A stretch of 64,000 bases of DNA. It comes from Paenibacillus sp. ACRRY. Lineage in GTDB: Bacteria > Bacillota > Bacilli > Paenibacillales > Paenibacillaceae. Location: NCBI RefSeq assembly GCF_022346995.1, contig NZ_JAKRNM010000007.1, forward strand, positions 124,001 to 188,000, read 5' to 3'. Shown piece after piece: positions 43,065-51,744 of this stretch. The notes beneath the pieces are model-generated. The model ran no database searches. It saw nothing but the letters and a program-made list of their open reading frames with translations, and had not been told where the DNA came from. A program made the translations under genes and the position numbers. How positions within the stretch are numbered: the stretch's first letter is position 1; every line of letters begins with the position of its first letter.

Positions 43065-44705
43065 ATGAACAGGTCTATCGCATGGATGAAATTGTTGGCA
43101 CTGGCAGCAGTATTGGTAATGGTATTGTCCGGCTGCGGAGCGGGCAGCAGCTCCAGCAATGCGGCTCAGGCATCTGGTGGTGACCAGGCGAGTCAAGCGG
43201 AGGGCGGGAATCTGACTTTCGCTCTCGCAACTTCACCAGATACGCTGGACCCTCACCGAAGCGGGCTTGCCGTTACGGTACGTGCCATCCGGACCATTTA
43301 CGACAATCTGGTGGTGCAGCTGCCGGATGGTTCCATTAAACCATGGCTCGCCACGGAATGGAGCGTATCAGAGGATGGCAAGAGTTACACGTTCAAGCTG
43401 CGTGAAGACGTGAAGTTCCATGATGGCACGCCGTTTAATGCAGAAGCCGTGAAGTACAATCTGGATCGCGTGATCGATCCTGCCACCAAAGCTGCCAATT
43501 CCCTTGCGCTGATCAGACCCTATCAATCTTCCGAGGTCATTGATGAATACACCATCAAGGTGAATCTGGAAACACCTTCACAGGCCTTCCTGGGCAACTT
43601 AAGCCAGGCTCTGCTGGGTATCGTGTCCCCTACAGCTGCCAAGAAATATGGCGATCAATTGGGCAAAAACCCGGTGGGCACCGGACCGTATACCTTCGTG
43701 AAATGGGATGAAAATGCGGATATCGTTGTCGCCAAAAACAAGGATTATAGCTGGGCCCCAGAGACAGTTGAAAACAAAGCTGCACCTCATCTGGATACAA
43801 TCACGTTCAAAATTGTACCAGAGGAAGCGACACGAATCGGAAGCGTACAAAGCGGTCAGGTACTCGCTGCAGAGACCGTTCCACCGCAAAATGTAGCAGC
43901 TCTGAAGAATGACCCGAACCAACAATTGCTGCAGGCCAATACGGTGGGACTGCCGTATACACTCTTCTTCAATCTGCGCAAAGCCCCTTGGGATGATGTG
44001 AAGGTCAGACAGGCGGTACAATCCGCTGTAGACGTGGAATCTATCGTCAAAACGTTGTATCTGGGCAACTACGAACGAGCATGGTCTGCATTGTCTCCTG
44101 GCATTTTGGGTTACGATGCCTCGCTGGAAGGAAGCATCAACCCGGACATCAACAAAGCCAATCAGCTACTGGATGAGCAGGGCTGGGTGAAGGGTGCGGA
44201 TGGCATACGTGAAAAGGATGGCCAGAAACTGACGCTGCGTTATGTGGATGGTTCACCAAACCGAGAAAAGCGCAATGATATCGCCGCCATCATTCAGCAG
44301 CAGCTGAAACAGGTTGGCATCGCCGTTGAAGTTGAAATTACAAAAGACATTGCCACTGTCATTTATCAGAACTGGGACTATGATCTGTATGGCAACAGCC
44401 AGGTCAATTCCGACCCGAATGCCCTATACGCCTTCTATCATGCAAGCGCAGAAGGGGAGCGTCCGACGTTGTCCGGGTTGTCCGATCCAAAGATCGACGA
44501 GCTGCTGGAACAGGGAGCGGTGGAAACGGATCCCGAACAACGCGTGAAGATCTATAACGAGATTCAGCAATTTCTGATTGATCAGGCGGTCATTCTACCG
44601 ATCTATGTATTCCCTTATACGGTAGCAGCATCCAAATCCGTGCAGGGAGTCAAGTTTGATTCACTTGGGTACCCATTGTTCAACGACGTGCGAATCCAGC
44701 CATAA
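43065..44705 (+). CDS. ABC transporter substrate-binding lipoprotein, family 5 (peptide/opine type)
   Basis: 546-residue extracytoplasmic binding protein of the DppA/OppA class. An N-terminal lipoprotein signal ends at LSGCGAGSSSS, so the mature protein is tethered by a lipidated cysteine. Family features: LDPHRSGLAVTVRAIRTIYD, YTFKLREDVKFHDGTPFNAE (quoted in part) and TGPYTFVKWD. AGAGGGGGAAATGAT precedes the ATG. With the two permeases behind it, it would import a sulfur-containing peptide-like compound; specificity is inferred from the cluster only. Confidence 0.87.
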   Translation: MNRSIAWMKLLALAAVLVMVLSGCGAGSSSSNAAQASGGDQASQAEGGNLTFALATSPDTLDPHRSGLAVTVRAIRTIYDNLVVQLPDGSIKPWLATEWSVSEDGKSYTFKLREDVKFHDGTPFNAEAVKYNLDRVIDPATKAANSLALIRPYQSSEVIDEYTIKVNLETPSQAFLGNLSQALLGIVSPTAAKKYGDQLGKNPVGTGPYTFVKWDENADIVVAKNKDYSWAPETVENKAAPHLDTITFKIVPEEATRIGSVQSGQVLAAETVPPQNVAALKNDPNQQLLQANTVGLPYTLFFNLRKAPWDDVKVRQAVQSAVDVESIVKTLYLGNYERAWSALSPGILGYDASLEGSINPDINKANQLLDEQGWVKGADGIREKDGQKLTLRYVDGSPNREKRNDIAAIIQQQLKQVGIAVEVEITKDIATVIYQNWDYDLYGNSQVNSDPNALYAFYHASAEGERPTLSGLSDPKIDELLEQGAVETDPEQRVKIYNEIQQFLIDQAVILPIYVFPYTVAASKSVQGVKFDSLGYPLFNDVRIQP

Positions 44706-44747
44706 CATGAGCAGACCATCACGCATTCAGGAAGGAGACGACCCGGT

Positions 44748-45680
44748 ATGGTTCAAACGATACTGACTCGGCTTGCAACATCACTATTTGTTATATTCGG
44801 AGCTTCGGTGCTGGTGTACTGCATCATGTATCTTCTGCCGGGTGATCCGGTCCTGCTCATGCTGGATCCATCCTCGGCTACGCCGGAGATGATCGAGAAT
44901 TTGCGGGCGCAGCTTGGCCTGGATCAGCCGTTTTACATTCAATTTGCGAACTATTTCGGAGACATGCTGCGCGGTGATTTTGGCAAGTCCATGATTAATT
45001 CGGATCCAGTGCTTCCCAAAATTCTGGAGCATTTCCCGGCTACTCTGGCACTGACGGCACTGAGTTCCATTATTGCGATTACCATCGGCATCACGCTTGG
45101 CGTGCTGTCCGCCATCCACCGAAATGGCGTGATAGATTTTATTGCCCGTCTTGTTGGACTGTTTGGCATCTCCATGCCAACGTTCTGGACCGGCATTCTG
45201 TTGATCCTGCTGTTCTCGGTTCAGCTCGGCTGGTTCCCGGCCATGGGTTCGGAGGGCTTTGGCTCATTGGTTCTTCCAGCAGCCACCCTGGGACTGGTTG
45301 GTGCAGGTTTCATCGTACGAATGGTACGTAACAGTATGCTCGAAATCATTAATGAACCGTTTATCGTCGCTTTGCGTGCCAAAGGGCTTACGGAGCGAAC
45401 GATTATGTACGTTCACGCACTCCGCAATGCACTGATTCCGGCCGTAACGGTCATTGGCATGCTGATTGGGGATCTGCTCGCAGGAACCGTCGTGGTCGAA
45501 ACGGTATTCTCCAGACAGGGAATCGGACGGATTATTGCCGATGCCTTGATGGCAAAAGACCTGCCTGTTGTACAGGGCGTTGTCTTCTTTACCGCAATCA
45601 TCTACGTTGTGCTGAATCTGCTGGTGGATATATCGTATGCCTACATCGATCCAAGGGTCAGACGTGCAGTCCGCACATGA
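44748..45680 (+). CDS. ABC transporter permease (DppB/OppB type)
   Basis: 310-residue inner-membrane permease with about six helices, ILTRLATSLFVIFGASVLVYCIM at the N-terminus (quoted from residue 4, in part) and the cytoplasmic EAA-type loop EPFIVALRAKGLTERTIMYVHALRNALIP (ends only: ALRAKGLTE, HALRNALIP). AAGGAG precedes the ATG. It pairs with the next permease. No ATPase gene is found in this cluster. Confidence 0.88.
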   Translation: MVQTILTRLATSLFVIFGASVLVYCIMYLLPGDPVLLMLDPSSATPEMIENLRAQLGLDQPFYIQFANYFGDMLRGDFGKSMINSDPVLPKILEHFPATLALTALSSIIAITIGITLGVLSAIHRNGVIDFIARLVGLFGISMPTFWTGILLILLFSVQLGWFPAMGSEGFGSLVLPAATLGLVGAGFIVRMVRNSMLEIINEPFIVALRAKGLTERTIMYVHALRNALIPAVTVIGMLIGDLLAGTVVVETVFSRQGIGRIIADALMAKDLPVVQGVVFFTAIIYVVLNLLVDISYAYIDPRVRRAVRT

Positions 45681-45718
45681 TTGGCGAGGACCATCTGTGA
45701 TGAGGAAGGAGGATTCTT

Positions 45719-46636
45719 ATGAGCATGAAACCATTGGTGGGTGACAAAAAGGCATGGACCGGCAGCAAAGGGCGTGTACGCCTATGGAATCGCCGTTTGG
45801 GAAGTCACCGCTTCTCGTTCGCGGTTTCCCGGTTATTCTTTTATGCAGCGCTGCTGGTCGTGGTATTCACCGTTACCTGTGCCATCGTTCCGAGCTGGAT
45901 TGCTCCTTATGATCCAACTCAGATGATGACGGATGCAATCCTGCAGGCACCTTCTGCTGCGCATTGGTTTGGAACGGATTACTTCGGAAGGGATATCTTC
46001 AGCGTCGTTGTGCATGGCAGCAGGGATTCACTGCTGATCGGATTCGCTTCGGTGCTTGTCGGTGGCCTGGTGGGAAGTGCATTGGGTATTATCTCAGGGT
46101 ATGCAGGTGGAATGCTGGATACGGCGATTATGCGTACGGTCGATATTCTGATGGCTGTCCCGGGAGTACTGCTGGCCTTGTCCGTAGCTGCGGCACTGGG
46201 TCCTGGACTGCTTAACATTGCACTGGCCGTTGCGGTAGCTTCCATTCCGGGATATGCACGGGTCATGCGCGGACAGGTGATGTCTGTCAAAAGCCTGCCA
46301 TTTATCACAGCGACACGATCGCTTGGCGGCTCGAATGGACGTATTTTCTGGCGGCATGTCCTGCCGCATTCCCTGTCTCCTTTGCTTGTGATGGCAACAT
46401 TGGGGGTGGGTACTTCCATCCTGACGGGTTCCGGTCTCAGTTTTCTTGGACTTGGGGTGTTGAAGGAAATTCCGGATTGGGGAGCACTGCTCTCGCAGGG
46501 ACGCGGATACCTGACCGTAGCCTGGTGGATATGTACTTTCCCTGGACTCGCCATTACCATGTTTGTACTCGCAGTGAATCTGATTGGAGACGATATCCGT
46601 GACCGGCTTGATCCAAGAGTAAAAGGAGCGGCTTGA
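45719..46636 (+). CDS. ABC transporter permease (DppC/OppC type)
   Basis: 305-residue permease with the N-terminal DppC/OppC signature around WIAPYDPTQMM and HWFGTDYFGRDIFSVVVHGS, and a coupling loop TATRSLGGSNGRIFWRHVLPH (in part). GAAGGAGG precedes the ATG. It follows the first permease by 38 bases and is followed by the FMN reductase gene instead of the usual ATPase genes. Confidence 0.88.
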   Translation: MSMKPLVGDKKAWTGSKGRVRLWNRRLGSHRFSFAVSRLFFYAALLVVVFTVTCAIVPSWIAPYDPTQMMTDAILQAPSAAHWFGTDYFGRDIFSVVVHGSRDSLLIGFASVLVGGLVGSALGIISGYAGGMLDTAIMRTVDILMAVPGVLLALSVAAALGPGLLNIALAVAVASIPGYARVMRGQVMSVKSLPFITATRSLGGSNGRIFWRHVLPHSLSPLLVMATLGVGTSILTGSGLSFLGLGVLKEIPDWGALLSQGRGYLTVAWWICTFPGLAITMFVLAVNLIGDDIRDRLDPRVKGAA

Positions 46637-46659
46637 CCGCTATTCCAAGGAGGAGATTA

Positions 46660-47211
46660 ATGATGTCTCATGTCGTTATTATTGCCGGAGCACCTTCCAA
46701 ACGTTCACGTTTGACTGGCCTAACCGATTACAGCAGCAATAAATTGAACGAAGCAGGTATTACTGTTGAGGTGATACATGTAGCGGATCTGCCGGCTGAA
46801 GATCTTGTGCAGGCCCGGTTCGACAGTTCGCATGTGCGAGACGCGCTTGCCGTGGTCGAAGCAGCAGACGCAGTCATTGTGGCTACGCCTGTCTATAAAG
46901 CGTCTTACTCCGGTGTACTGAAGCTGTTCCTGGATCTGATTCCACAGGAGGGGCTTCGCGGTAAAGTGTCACTTCCGCTTGTTATTGGCGGCTCTATCGC
47001 CCATCTGCTGGCTATCGATTATGCATTGAAGCCTGTACTGGCCGCTCTTGGGGGAAGACATATTTTGGGTGGTGTTTACGCAGTTGATCAAGGCGTAGAG
47101 CGTCTGGATGACGAGAAATATGCGCTTTCGGCCGACATTACAACCCGATTGGACCGTTCGCTGGATGAATTGATATTGACACTGGAAAAGGATGGTATTA
47201 CGATTACTTAA
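46660..47211 (+). CDS. NADPH-dependent FMN reductase (SsuE/MsuE-like)
   Basis: 183-residue flavodoxin-fold reductase. IIAGAPSKRSRLTG binds the FMN phosphate, and VIVATPVYKASYSGVLKLFLD is the typical FMN-reductase segment (quoted in part: ATPVYKASYSGVLK). It supplies reduced FMN to the YtnJ-like and YtmO-like monooxygenases of the cluster. AAGGAGGAG lies six bases before ATG 46660; a second ATG follows directly. Same strand and spacing as the permeases, so probably co-transcribed. Confidence 0.86.
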   Translation: MMSHVVIIAGAPSKRSRLTGLTDYSSNKLNEAGITVEVIHVADLPAEDLVQARFDSSHVRDALAVVEAADAVIVATPVYKASYSGVLKLFLDLIPQEGLRGKVSLPLVIGGSIAHLLAIDYALKPVLAALGGRHILGGVYAVDQGVERLDDEKYALSADITTRLDRSLDELILTLEKDGITIT

Positions 47212-47280
47212 AACCAAGTAAGCTGATTGGTTAAATTGATATAAGGTCAAATGTCTGTGGACCTGGATGCGGAGGCGCTT

Positions 47281-48153
47281 ATGAATATTGAGAACATTGA
47301 AGCGTTTGTATATATCAATCATTACGGAAGCTTCAATAAGGCTGCCGAAGTACTCTTTTTGTCCCAGCCATCTGTAACGGCTCGAATTCAATCGCTGGAA
47401 CGTGAGCTTGGCTGCAAGCTGTTTGATCGGCTTGGCAAACAGATCGTGCTCACGGATGAAGGGAGAAAGTTTCTTCCGTACGCTCAGCAGGTGCTGCAGG
47501 TTATCCAAAAGGGCAGGCAGAAGATTCAGCAGCGCCGGACGACCCCAGACGCGCTGCGTCTAGGCAGTACCGTATCGGTATCCAACTATGTCATTCCGGA
47601 CTTCCTCCCCAAAATCAAGGAAGCCTATCCTGAGGTCAACATCAAGCTCACAACGGCTACAACAGATCAGTTGATCGCAAAGCTGCTTAATCAGGAGATT
47701 GATCTGGCGTTTGTACGCAAGGTCATGCACCCTGCCATACGTACCATTGCCTTTTATGAGGATCCGATCCAGCTGTATGTTTATAAGGGACATCCATTTA
47801 TTGAACGCGGACACGTCAGCATGGAGGCGATTCGCAATGAGCGGCTGGTTTTCTTCGAATGCGGTTCCCTGGACTGGCTGCGTATTCACCGTGCGTTCGA
47901 CTCCCTGGACCACCCGCCGGATATTACATATCATGTGGACCATTCGGAAACGGCGAAGAAACTGGTTCTTCAGGGAGCGGGTATTGCCTTCCTGCCGGGA
48001 CTGACGGTGCAGAAGGAAGTGCAGGACCAGGAGCTGTTTCCCATTCAGGTCCATGAAGTTGCTGGTGTATCATTGCAGATTAGTGTCGTGACGTTAAAAG
48101 AAGAACATTCACCGTTTGCAGAGCCCTTTGGGGAGCTGCTGCGGCAGTTATAG
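47281..48153 (+). CDS. LysR family regulator of the sulfur cluster (YtlI/CysL-like)
   Basis: 290-residue LysR regulator: winged helix MNIENIEAFVYINHYGSFNK...AAEVLFLSQPSVTARIQSL in the first 50 residues and a two-lobe effector domain (LGSTVSVSNYVIPDFLPKI). The start at 47281 follows GCGGAGG. In B. subtilis the analogous YtlI activates the ytm operon under CymR control. The position inside the operon suggests that this protein controls it, probably sensing a sulfur metabolite such as O-acetylserine; this is inference. Confidence 0.83.
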   Translation: MNIENIEAFVYINHYGSFNKAAEVLFLSQPSVTARIQSLERELGCKLFDRLGKQIVLTDEGRKFLPYAQQVLQVIQKGRQKIQQRRTTPDALRLGSTVSVSNYVIPDFLPKIKEAYPEVNIKLTTATTDQLIAKLLNQEIDLAFVRKVMHPAIRTIAFYEDPIQLYVYKGHPFIERGHVSMEAIRNERLVFFECGSLDWLRIHRAFDSLDHPPDITYHVDHSETAKKLVLQGAGIAFLPGLTVQKEVQDQELFPIQVHEVAGVSLQISVVTLKEEHSPFAEPFGELLRQL

Positions 48154-48210
48154 AAGCAAGAACAGGCTTGGCAGCCGAATACGGCAGCACAATTGGAGGA
48201 GGAGAAACGT

Positions 48211-49272
48211 ATGGGGATTCGTCTTGGCATATTGGATCAGACCCCAATCTATGAAGGGGAGACGCCGGTGGATGCATTCCGGCATACCATTGAGCTGGTG
48301 CAGCGTGCAGAGCAGCTTGGATTTCACCGGTTCTGGGTATCGGAGCATCACGATTCAGGACATGTGGCAGGTTCTTCGCCAGAAGTGCTGATCTCTCATT
48401 TGCTGGCACATACAGAGCGAATTCGTTTGGGTTCCGGCGGGGTCATGCTTCAGCATTACAGTCCTTACAAAGTTGCCGAGAATTTTAATGTGCTCGCAGC
48501 GCTTGGACCGGGAAGGATCGATCTGGGCATAGGACGTGCGCCAGGAGGATTGCCCCGTTCTACGCAGGCTCTGCAGCAGGGCATTCAGGAGGCAGCTTCA
48601 CTGAAGGAGAAAATACGTCAAGTGAAGCAGTATATTCATAATGAACCGCATGCAGATGAAGATCATCCACTTGCCGGTTTAAGTGCTGCACCTGTGTCCG
48701 AGCTACCTGCCGAGCTGTATGTGCTTGGAGCAAGTGTCGATAGCGCTGGCATGGCTGCGGAACTAGGGCTCCCTTATGTGTTCTCCTTGTTTATCAATAG
48801 CAATATTGAAGTGGCACAAGAAGCCCTCCGTGTCTACCGCGAGCAATTCAACCGTTCAGAAGGCCGTGAGCCTTACGCCGTTCTTGCGATCTCCTTAATT
48901 GTGGCAGAGAGTGAGGAAGAGGCTGAAGGGCTGGCAAGTGAACACATGCTGGTCAAGATCCACCTGGAGAATGGCAAAGTACTGACGGTTGGTTCGGTGG
49001 AGCAGGCAGAAGAATTCGGACGGCAATCAAACGAAAAATATCGCATTGAGGTTCTGGAGCCAAGTGTAACCCGAGGAACGAAGGAAACGGTAGGTCAGGC
49101 TCTGCAAAAGTTTCAGGATAAATTTGCCGTGGATGAATTGATTGTCACAACAGCCACGCGTGATTTCGCGAAACGCATTCGCTCTTTTGAATTGCTGCGT
49201 GAGGCACTGGATGAACAGGGACTGGGCGAATTCTGGAGTGAATCCGAACCTGTGCAAGCGGCTATTGGTTAG
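48211..49272 (+). CDS. ytmO: LLM class flavin-dependent oxidoreductase (YtmO-like)
   Basis: 353-residue luciferase-like monooxygenase of the MsnO8 type: LGILDQTPIYEG, FWVSEHHDSGHVAGSSPEVL, IRLGSGGVMLQHYSPYKVAE and GRIDLGIGRAPGG are the family hallmarks. GGAGGAGGAG precedes the ATG at 48211. YtmO of B. subtilis belongs to the same organosulfur operon as YtnJ and has the same opening segments. Its exact reaction is not settled; it probably oxidises a sulfur intermediate using FMNH2. Confidence 0.87.
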   Translation: MGIRLGILDQTPIYEGETPVDAFRHTIELVQRAEQLGFHRFWVSEHHDSGHVAGSSPEVLISHLLAHTERIRLGSGGVMLQHYSPYKVAENFNVLAALGPGRIDLGIGRAPGGLPRSTQALQQGIQEAASLKEKIRQVKQYIHNEPHADEDHPLAGLSAAPVSELPAELYVLGASVDSAGMAAELGLPYVFSLFINSNIEVAQEALRVYREQFNRSEGREPYAVLAISLIVAESEEEAEGLASEHMLVKIHLENGKVLTVGSVEQAEEFGRQSNEKYRIEVLEPSVTRGTKETVGQALQKFQDKFAVDELIVTTATRDFAKRIRSFELLREALDEQGLGEFWSESEPVQAAIG

Positions 49273-49340
49273 GTAAGGATTCAGACCTGCATGTATTCTG
49301 TGTATTCTGTACATGATTTGACGATGAAGGAGGCGGCGTT

Positions 49341-50564
49341 ATGAAGAGTGAGCTGGAACAGCCCAAGCAGCAGGCAGGGCAAGAGGAAAGAGGCAAGCAG
49401 CGCATCCCTGCTGAAACCGATGAAGCATTTGCGGAGCGGTTAATCGAGATTCGGCGGCATCTGCATCGCCATCCGGAATTGTCAGGCGAGGAAAGGGAAA
49501 CAACGGATGCCATTCGAGGCTGGCTGGAAGAGGAAGGGGTACGTATCGCAGATGAATATTCACTGCGTACGGGTCTTGTCGCCGAAATCGGTCAAGGAGA
49601 CGGACCTGTCGTTGCCCTTAGAGCTGATATAGATGCTCTGCCGATCCAGGAAGAGACAAAGCTTGAGTTTGCTTCCCAGGCCGCAGGCAAGATGCATGCT
49701 TGCGGGCATGATGCACATACGGCCATATTGATTGGTGCTGCACGATTGTTGAAACAGCGGGAGTTCGGGCTGCCTGGAAAAGTAAGGCTCCTGTTCCAAC
49801 CTTCTGAGGAAAAAGCAACGGGCGCACGGCAGGTTATTCAGAGCGGAGCCCTGTCTGAGGTCCGAGCCGTGTTTGGTCTGCATAACAAACCGGATCTTCA
49901 GGTCGGTACGGTCGGCATCCGGGAAGGAGCACTGCTGGCAGCGGCGGATGGTTTCGTAGTAAACGTCGAAGGGGTGGGCACACATGCAGCAGTACCGGAA
50001 GCGGGAATCGATCCGATTGTTGTTGCCTCGCATATTGTAACGGCTTTGCAGGCGATTGTGAGCCGCAATGTCGGTGCACAGGAGAGCGCCGTGATCAGTG
50101 TGACCAAGATTCATAGCGGTACAGCCTGGAATGTCATTCCCGATCAGGCCATATTGGATGGCACGGTGCGTACCTTTGACGAGAAAGTCCGTGCACGTAT
50201 TCGCGAACGATTCAACCAGGTTGTGGCTGGTGTGGCGGCTGCATACGGTACACGGGCGACGGTTCGCTGGATTCAGGGACCTCCTGCGGTGGTTAACGAT
50301 GCTTCGCTGGCTTCCGCGGCGGAACAGGTGGCGGGGGAAGTGGGGCTGAACAGTGTCAGACCACTGCCTTCTCCGGCAGGAGAGGATTTTTCCTTTTATC
50401 AGAAGGAGGTTCCGGGCCTGTTCCTTTTCCTGGGTACATCCGGACCACATGAGTGGCATCATCCTGCATTTGATCTGGATGAACGGGCGCTGCCGCTGGG
50501 AGCACATCTGCTCGCTGCTCTGGCAGAGCAAGCGCTCCAAAACCTGCAGGTGCAGAATGATTGA
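49341..50564 (+). CDS. M20 family amidohydrolase/deacylase (HipO/YtnL-like)
   Basis: 407-residue M20D metallopeptidase: RRHLHRHPELSGEE, ALRADIDALPIQEET, HACGHDAHTAILIGAARLL (metal ligands), FQPSEEKATGARQVI and HHPAFDLDE. A polar N-terminal extension of about 30 residues precedes the fold. GAAGGAGG lies before the ATG. In the B. subtilis pathway a related enzyme removes the acetyl group from N-acetylcysteine after the monooxygenase step, releasing cysteine; that role fits here. Last gene of the sulfur cluster, followed by a terminator. Confidence 0.87.
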   Translation: MKSELEQPKQQAGQEERGKQRIPAETDEAFAERLIEIRRHLHRHPELSGEERETTDAIRGWLEEEGVRIADEYSLRTGLVAEIGQGDGPVVALRADIDALPIQEETKLEFASQAAGKMHACGHDAHTAILIGAARLLKQREFGLPGKVRLLFQPSEEKATGARQVIQSGALSEVRAVFGLHNKPDLQVGTVGIREGALLAAADGFVVNVEGVGTHAAVPEAGIDPIVVASHIVTALQAIVSRNVGAQESAVISVTKIHSGTAWNVIPDQAILDGTVRTFDEKVRARIRERFNQVVAGVAAAYGTRATVRWIQGPPAVVNDASLASAAEQVAGEVGLNSVRPLPSPAGEDFSFYQKEVPGLFLFLGTSGPHEWHHPAFDLDERALPLGAHLLAALAEQALQNLQVQND

Positions 50565-50602
50565 TGAGATCTACGTAAGAAGCAAACAGTGTGCTTTGAA
50601 GA

Positions 50603-50635
50603 GACGGTTACCCTTATGGGGTGACCGTTTTTTTT
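50603..50635 (+). terminator. Terminator of the sulfur cluster
   Basis: ACGGTTACCC (50604-50613) pairs with GGGGTGACCGT (from 50618) around a TTAT loop, followed by a run of eight T. Confidence 0.85.
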
Positions 50636-50714
50636 GTCTGGTAGGCAGAGAAATGTATGCACAACAAAGAGATGGATTCAAAACAAAGAAGCTTCTTGAA
50701 ATGGAAAAATATTG

Positions 50715-50743
50715 TTGACGACCTCAATTTTGTATGCTATATT
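50715..50743 (+). promoter_or_regulatory. Promoter of the cnt operon
   Basis: TTGACG (50715-50720) and TATATT (50738-50743) are 17 bases apart. The Zur-like box begins 12-16 bases after the -10. Confidence 0.7.
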
Positions 50744-50754
50744 TTTCTCGATTA

Positions 50755-50777
50755 TTAATAGTAAAAATTACTATTAA
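50755..50777 (+). promoter_or_regulatory. Zur-like box in front of cntK
   Basis: A perfect inverted repeat TTAATAGTAA/TTACTATTAA with a 3-base centre. The core TAGTAAA-A-ATTACTA follows the 7-1-7 layout of Bacillus Zur boxes (TCGTAAT-N-ATTACGA). It covers the predicted transcript start region. Confidence 0.65.
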
Positions 50778-50844
50778 GGGGAAGCGGACAGCGTACAAGT
50801 CAAACTCATCCGAATCTGAATGAACAGGAATAGAGGTAGCTGGG

Positions 50845-51744
50845 ATGAAACAGGAGATCGAATTTATCAAGTTTAATCCAACACAGAATATGACGGTTTT
50901 GGTGAAAACAAGTCATCCAGCAGAGGAATACCAACATATCGCTTCAAGCATCATGTCCTACGATCATGTATATGCGGAGCAGGTCGGATTTATTGTGCCG
51001 GCCCTTCAGCACGGAGCTGCAGCACGGTTGCAGATGGCCGGAGGGGAGTTTTGTGGTAATGCCTGTATGGCTCTGGCAGCCTACCTTGCATCTGAACAGA
51101 AGATGGATTCTCAAGATTATACTGAATTGCTGCTTGAGGTCTCGGGTACAGAGCAGTTGATCACCTGCCAAGTGAAGAAGCAGCTGAATGAATACTTTTG
51201 TCAGGTGACCATGCCGATTCCCAGACAGATTGAACGGCAGACCATAACGTACGAAGGATTCGATCTGGATATGATTATTGTCCGGTATGAGGAATTCATT
51301 CATATCGTGGTGGAGGTGGACGGGTTCGATGATGGGATCCGAACAAGAGCACAGAACCTCGCGCGTCTGCTGGGACTAACTCTGGGAGATAAACTGATTG
51401 GCATTTTGTTGTTCAATCCACGTTCGGAAGAGTTGGATCCACTAATTTATGTTCCGGGACTGGATAGCCTGATATGGGAGAGAGGCTGCGGTTCAGGTAC
51501 AGCTTCGCTTGGCGCTTACCTTGCGTGGAAGACAGGAGGAGAGATTACCGCCCGAATTAAACAGCCCGGAGGTTCGATCAACGTCGTAGCCCTGTTTGCT
51601 GAACATGGGCTGGGCAGTATTCACATTGAAGGTTCTGTCGGTATTGTGGCACAGGGGACAGCTTTTATTGATGTACAACAGATGGACATGAATAAGGGGG
51701 AAGCACATGAATACGGTCGTGGATTTTACCAGACAGTTGAATGA
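50845..51744 (+). CDS. cntK: Histidine racemase of opine metallophore synthesis (CntK)
   Basis: 299-residue protein of the DapF-like racemase fold. The catalytic cysteines are C70 (GGEFCGNACMAL) and C215 (ERGCGSGTASLGAYLAW). In S. aureus, CntK converts L- to D-histidine, the first building block of staphylopine. The assignment over DapF or PhzF rests on the following cntL and cntM genes. GAGGTAG precedes the ATG. Its 3' end overlaps cntL by 38 bases, suggesting translational coupling. Likely repressed by Zur when zinc is plentiful. Confidence 0.9.
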   Translation: MKQEIEFIKFNPTQNMTVLVKTSHPAEEYQHIASSIMSYDHVYAEQVGFIVPALQHGAAARLQMAGGEFCGNACMALAAYLASEQKMDSQDYTELLLEVSGTEQLITCQVKKQLNEYFCQVTMPIPRQIERQTITYEGFDLDMIIVRYEEFIHIVVEVDGFDDGIRTRAQNLARLLGLTLGDKLIGILLFNPRSEELDPLIYVPGLDSLIWERGCGSGTASLGAYLAWKTGGEITARIKQPGGSINVVALFAEHGLGSIHIEGSVGIVAQGTAFIDVQQMDMNKGEAHEYGRGFYQTVE

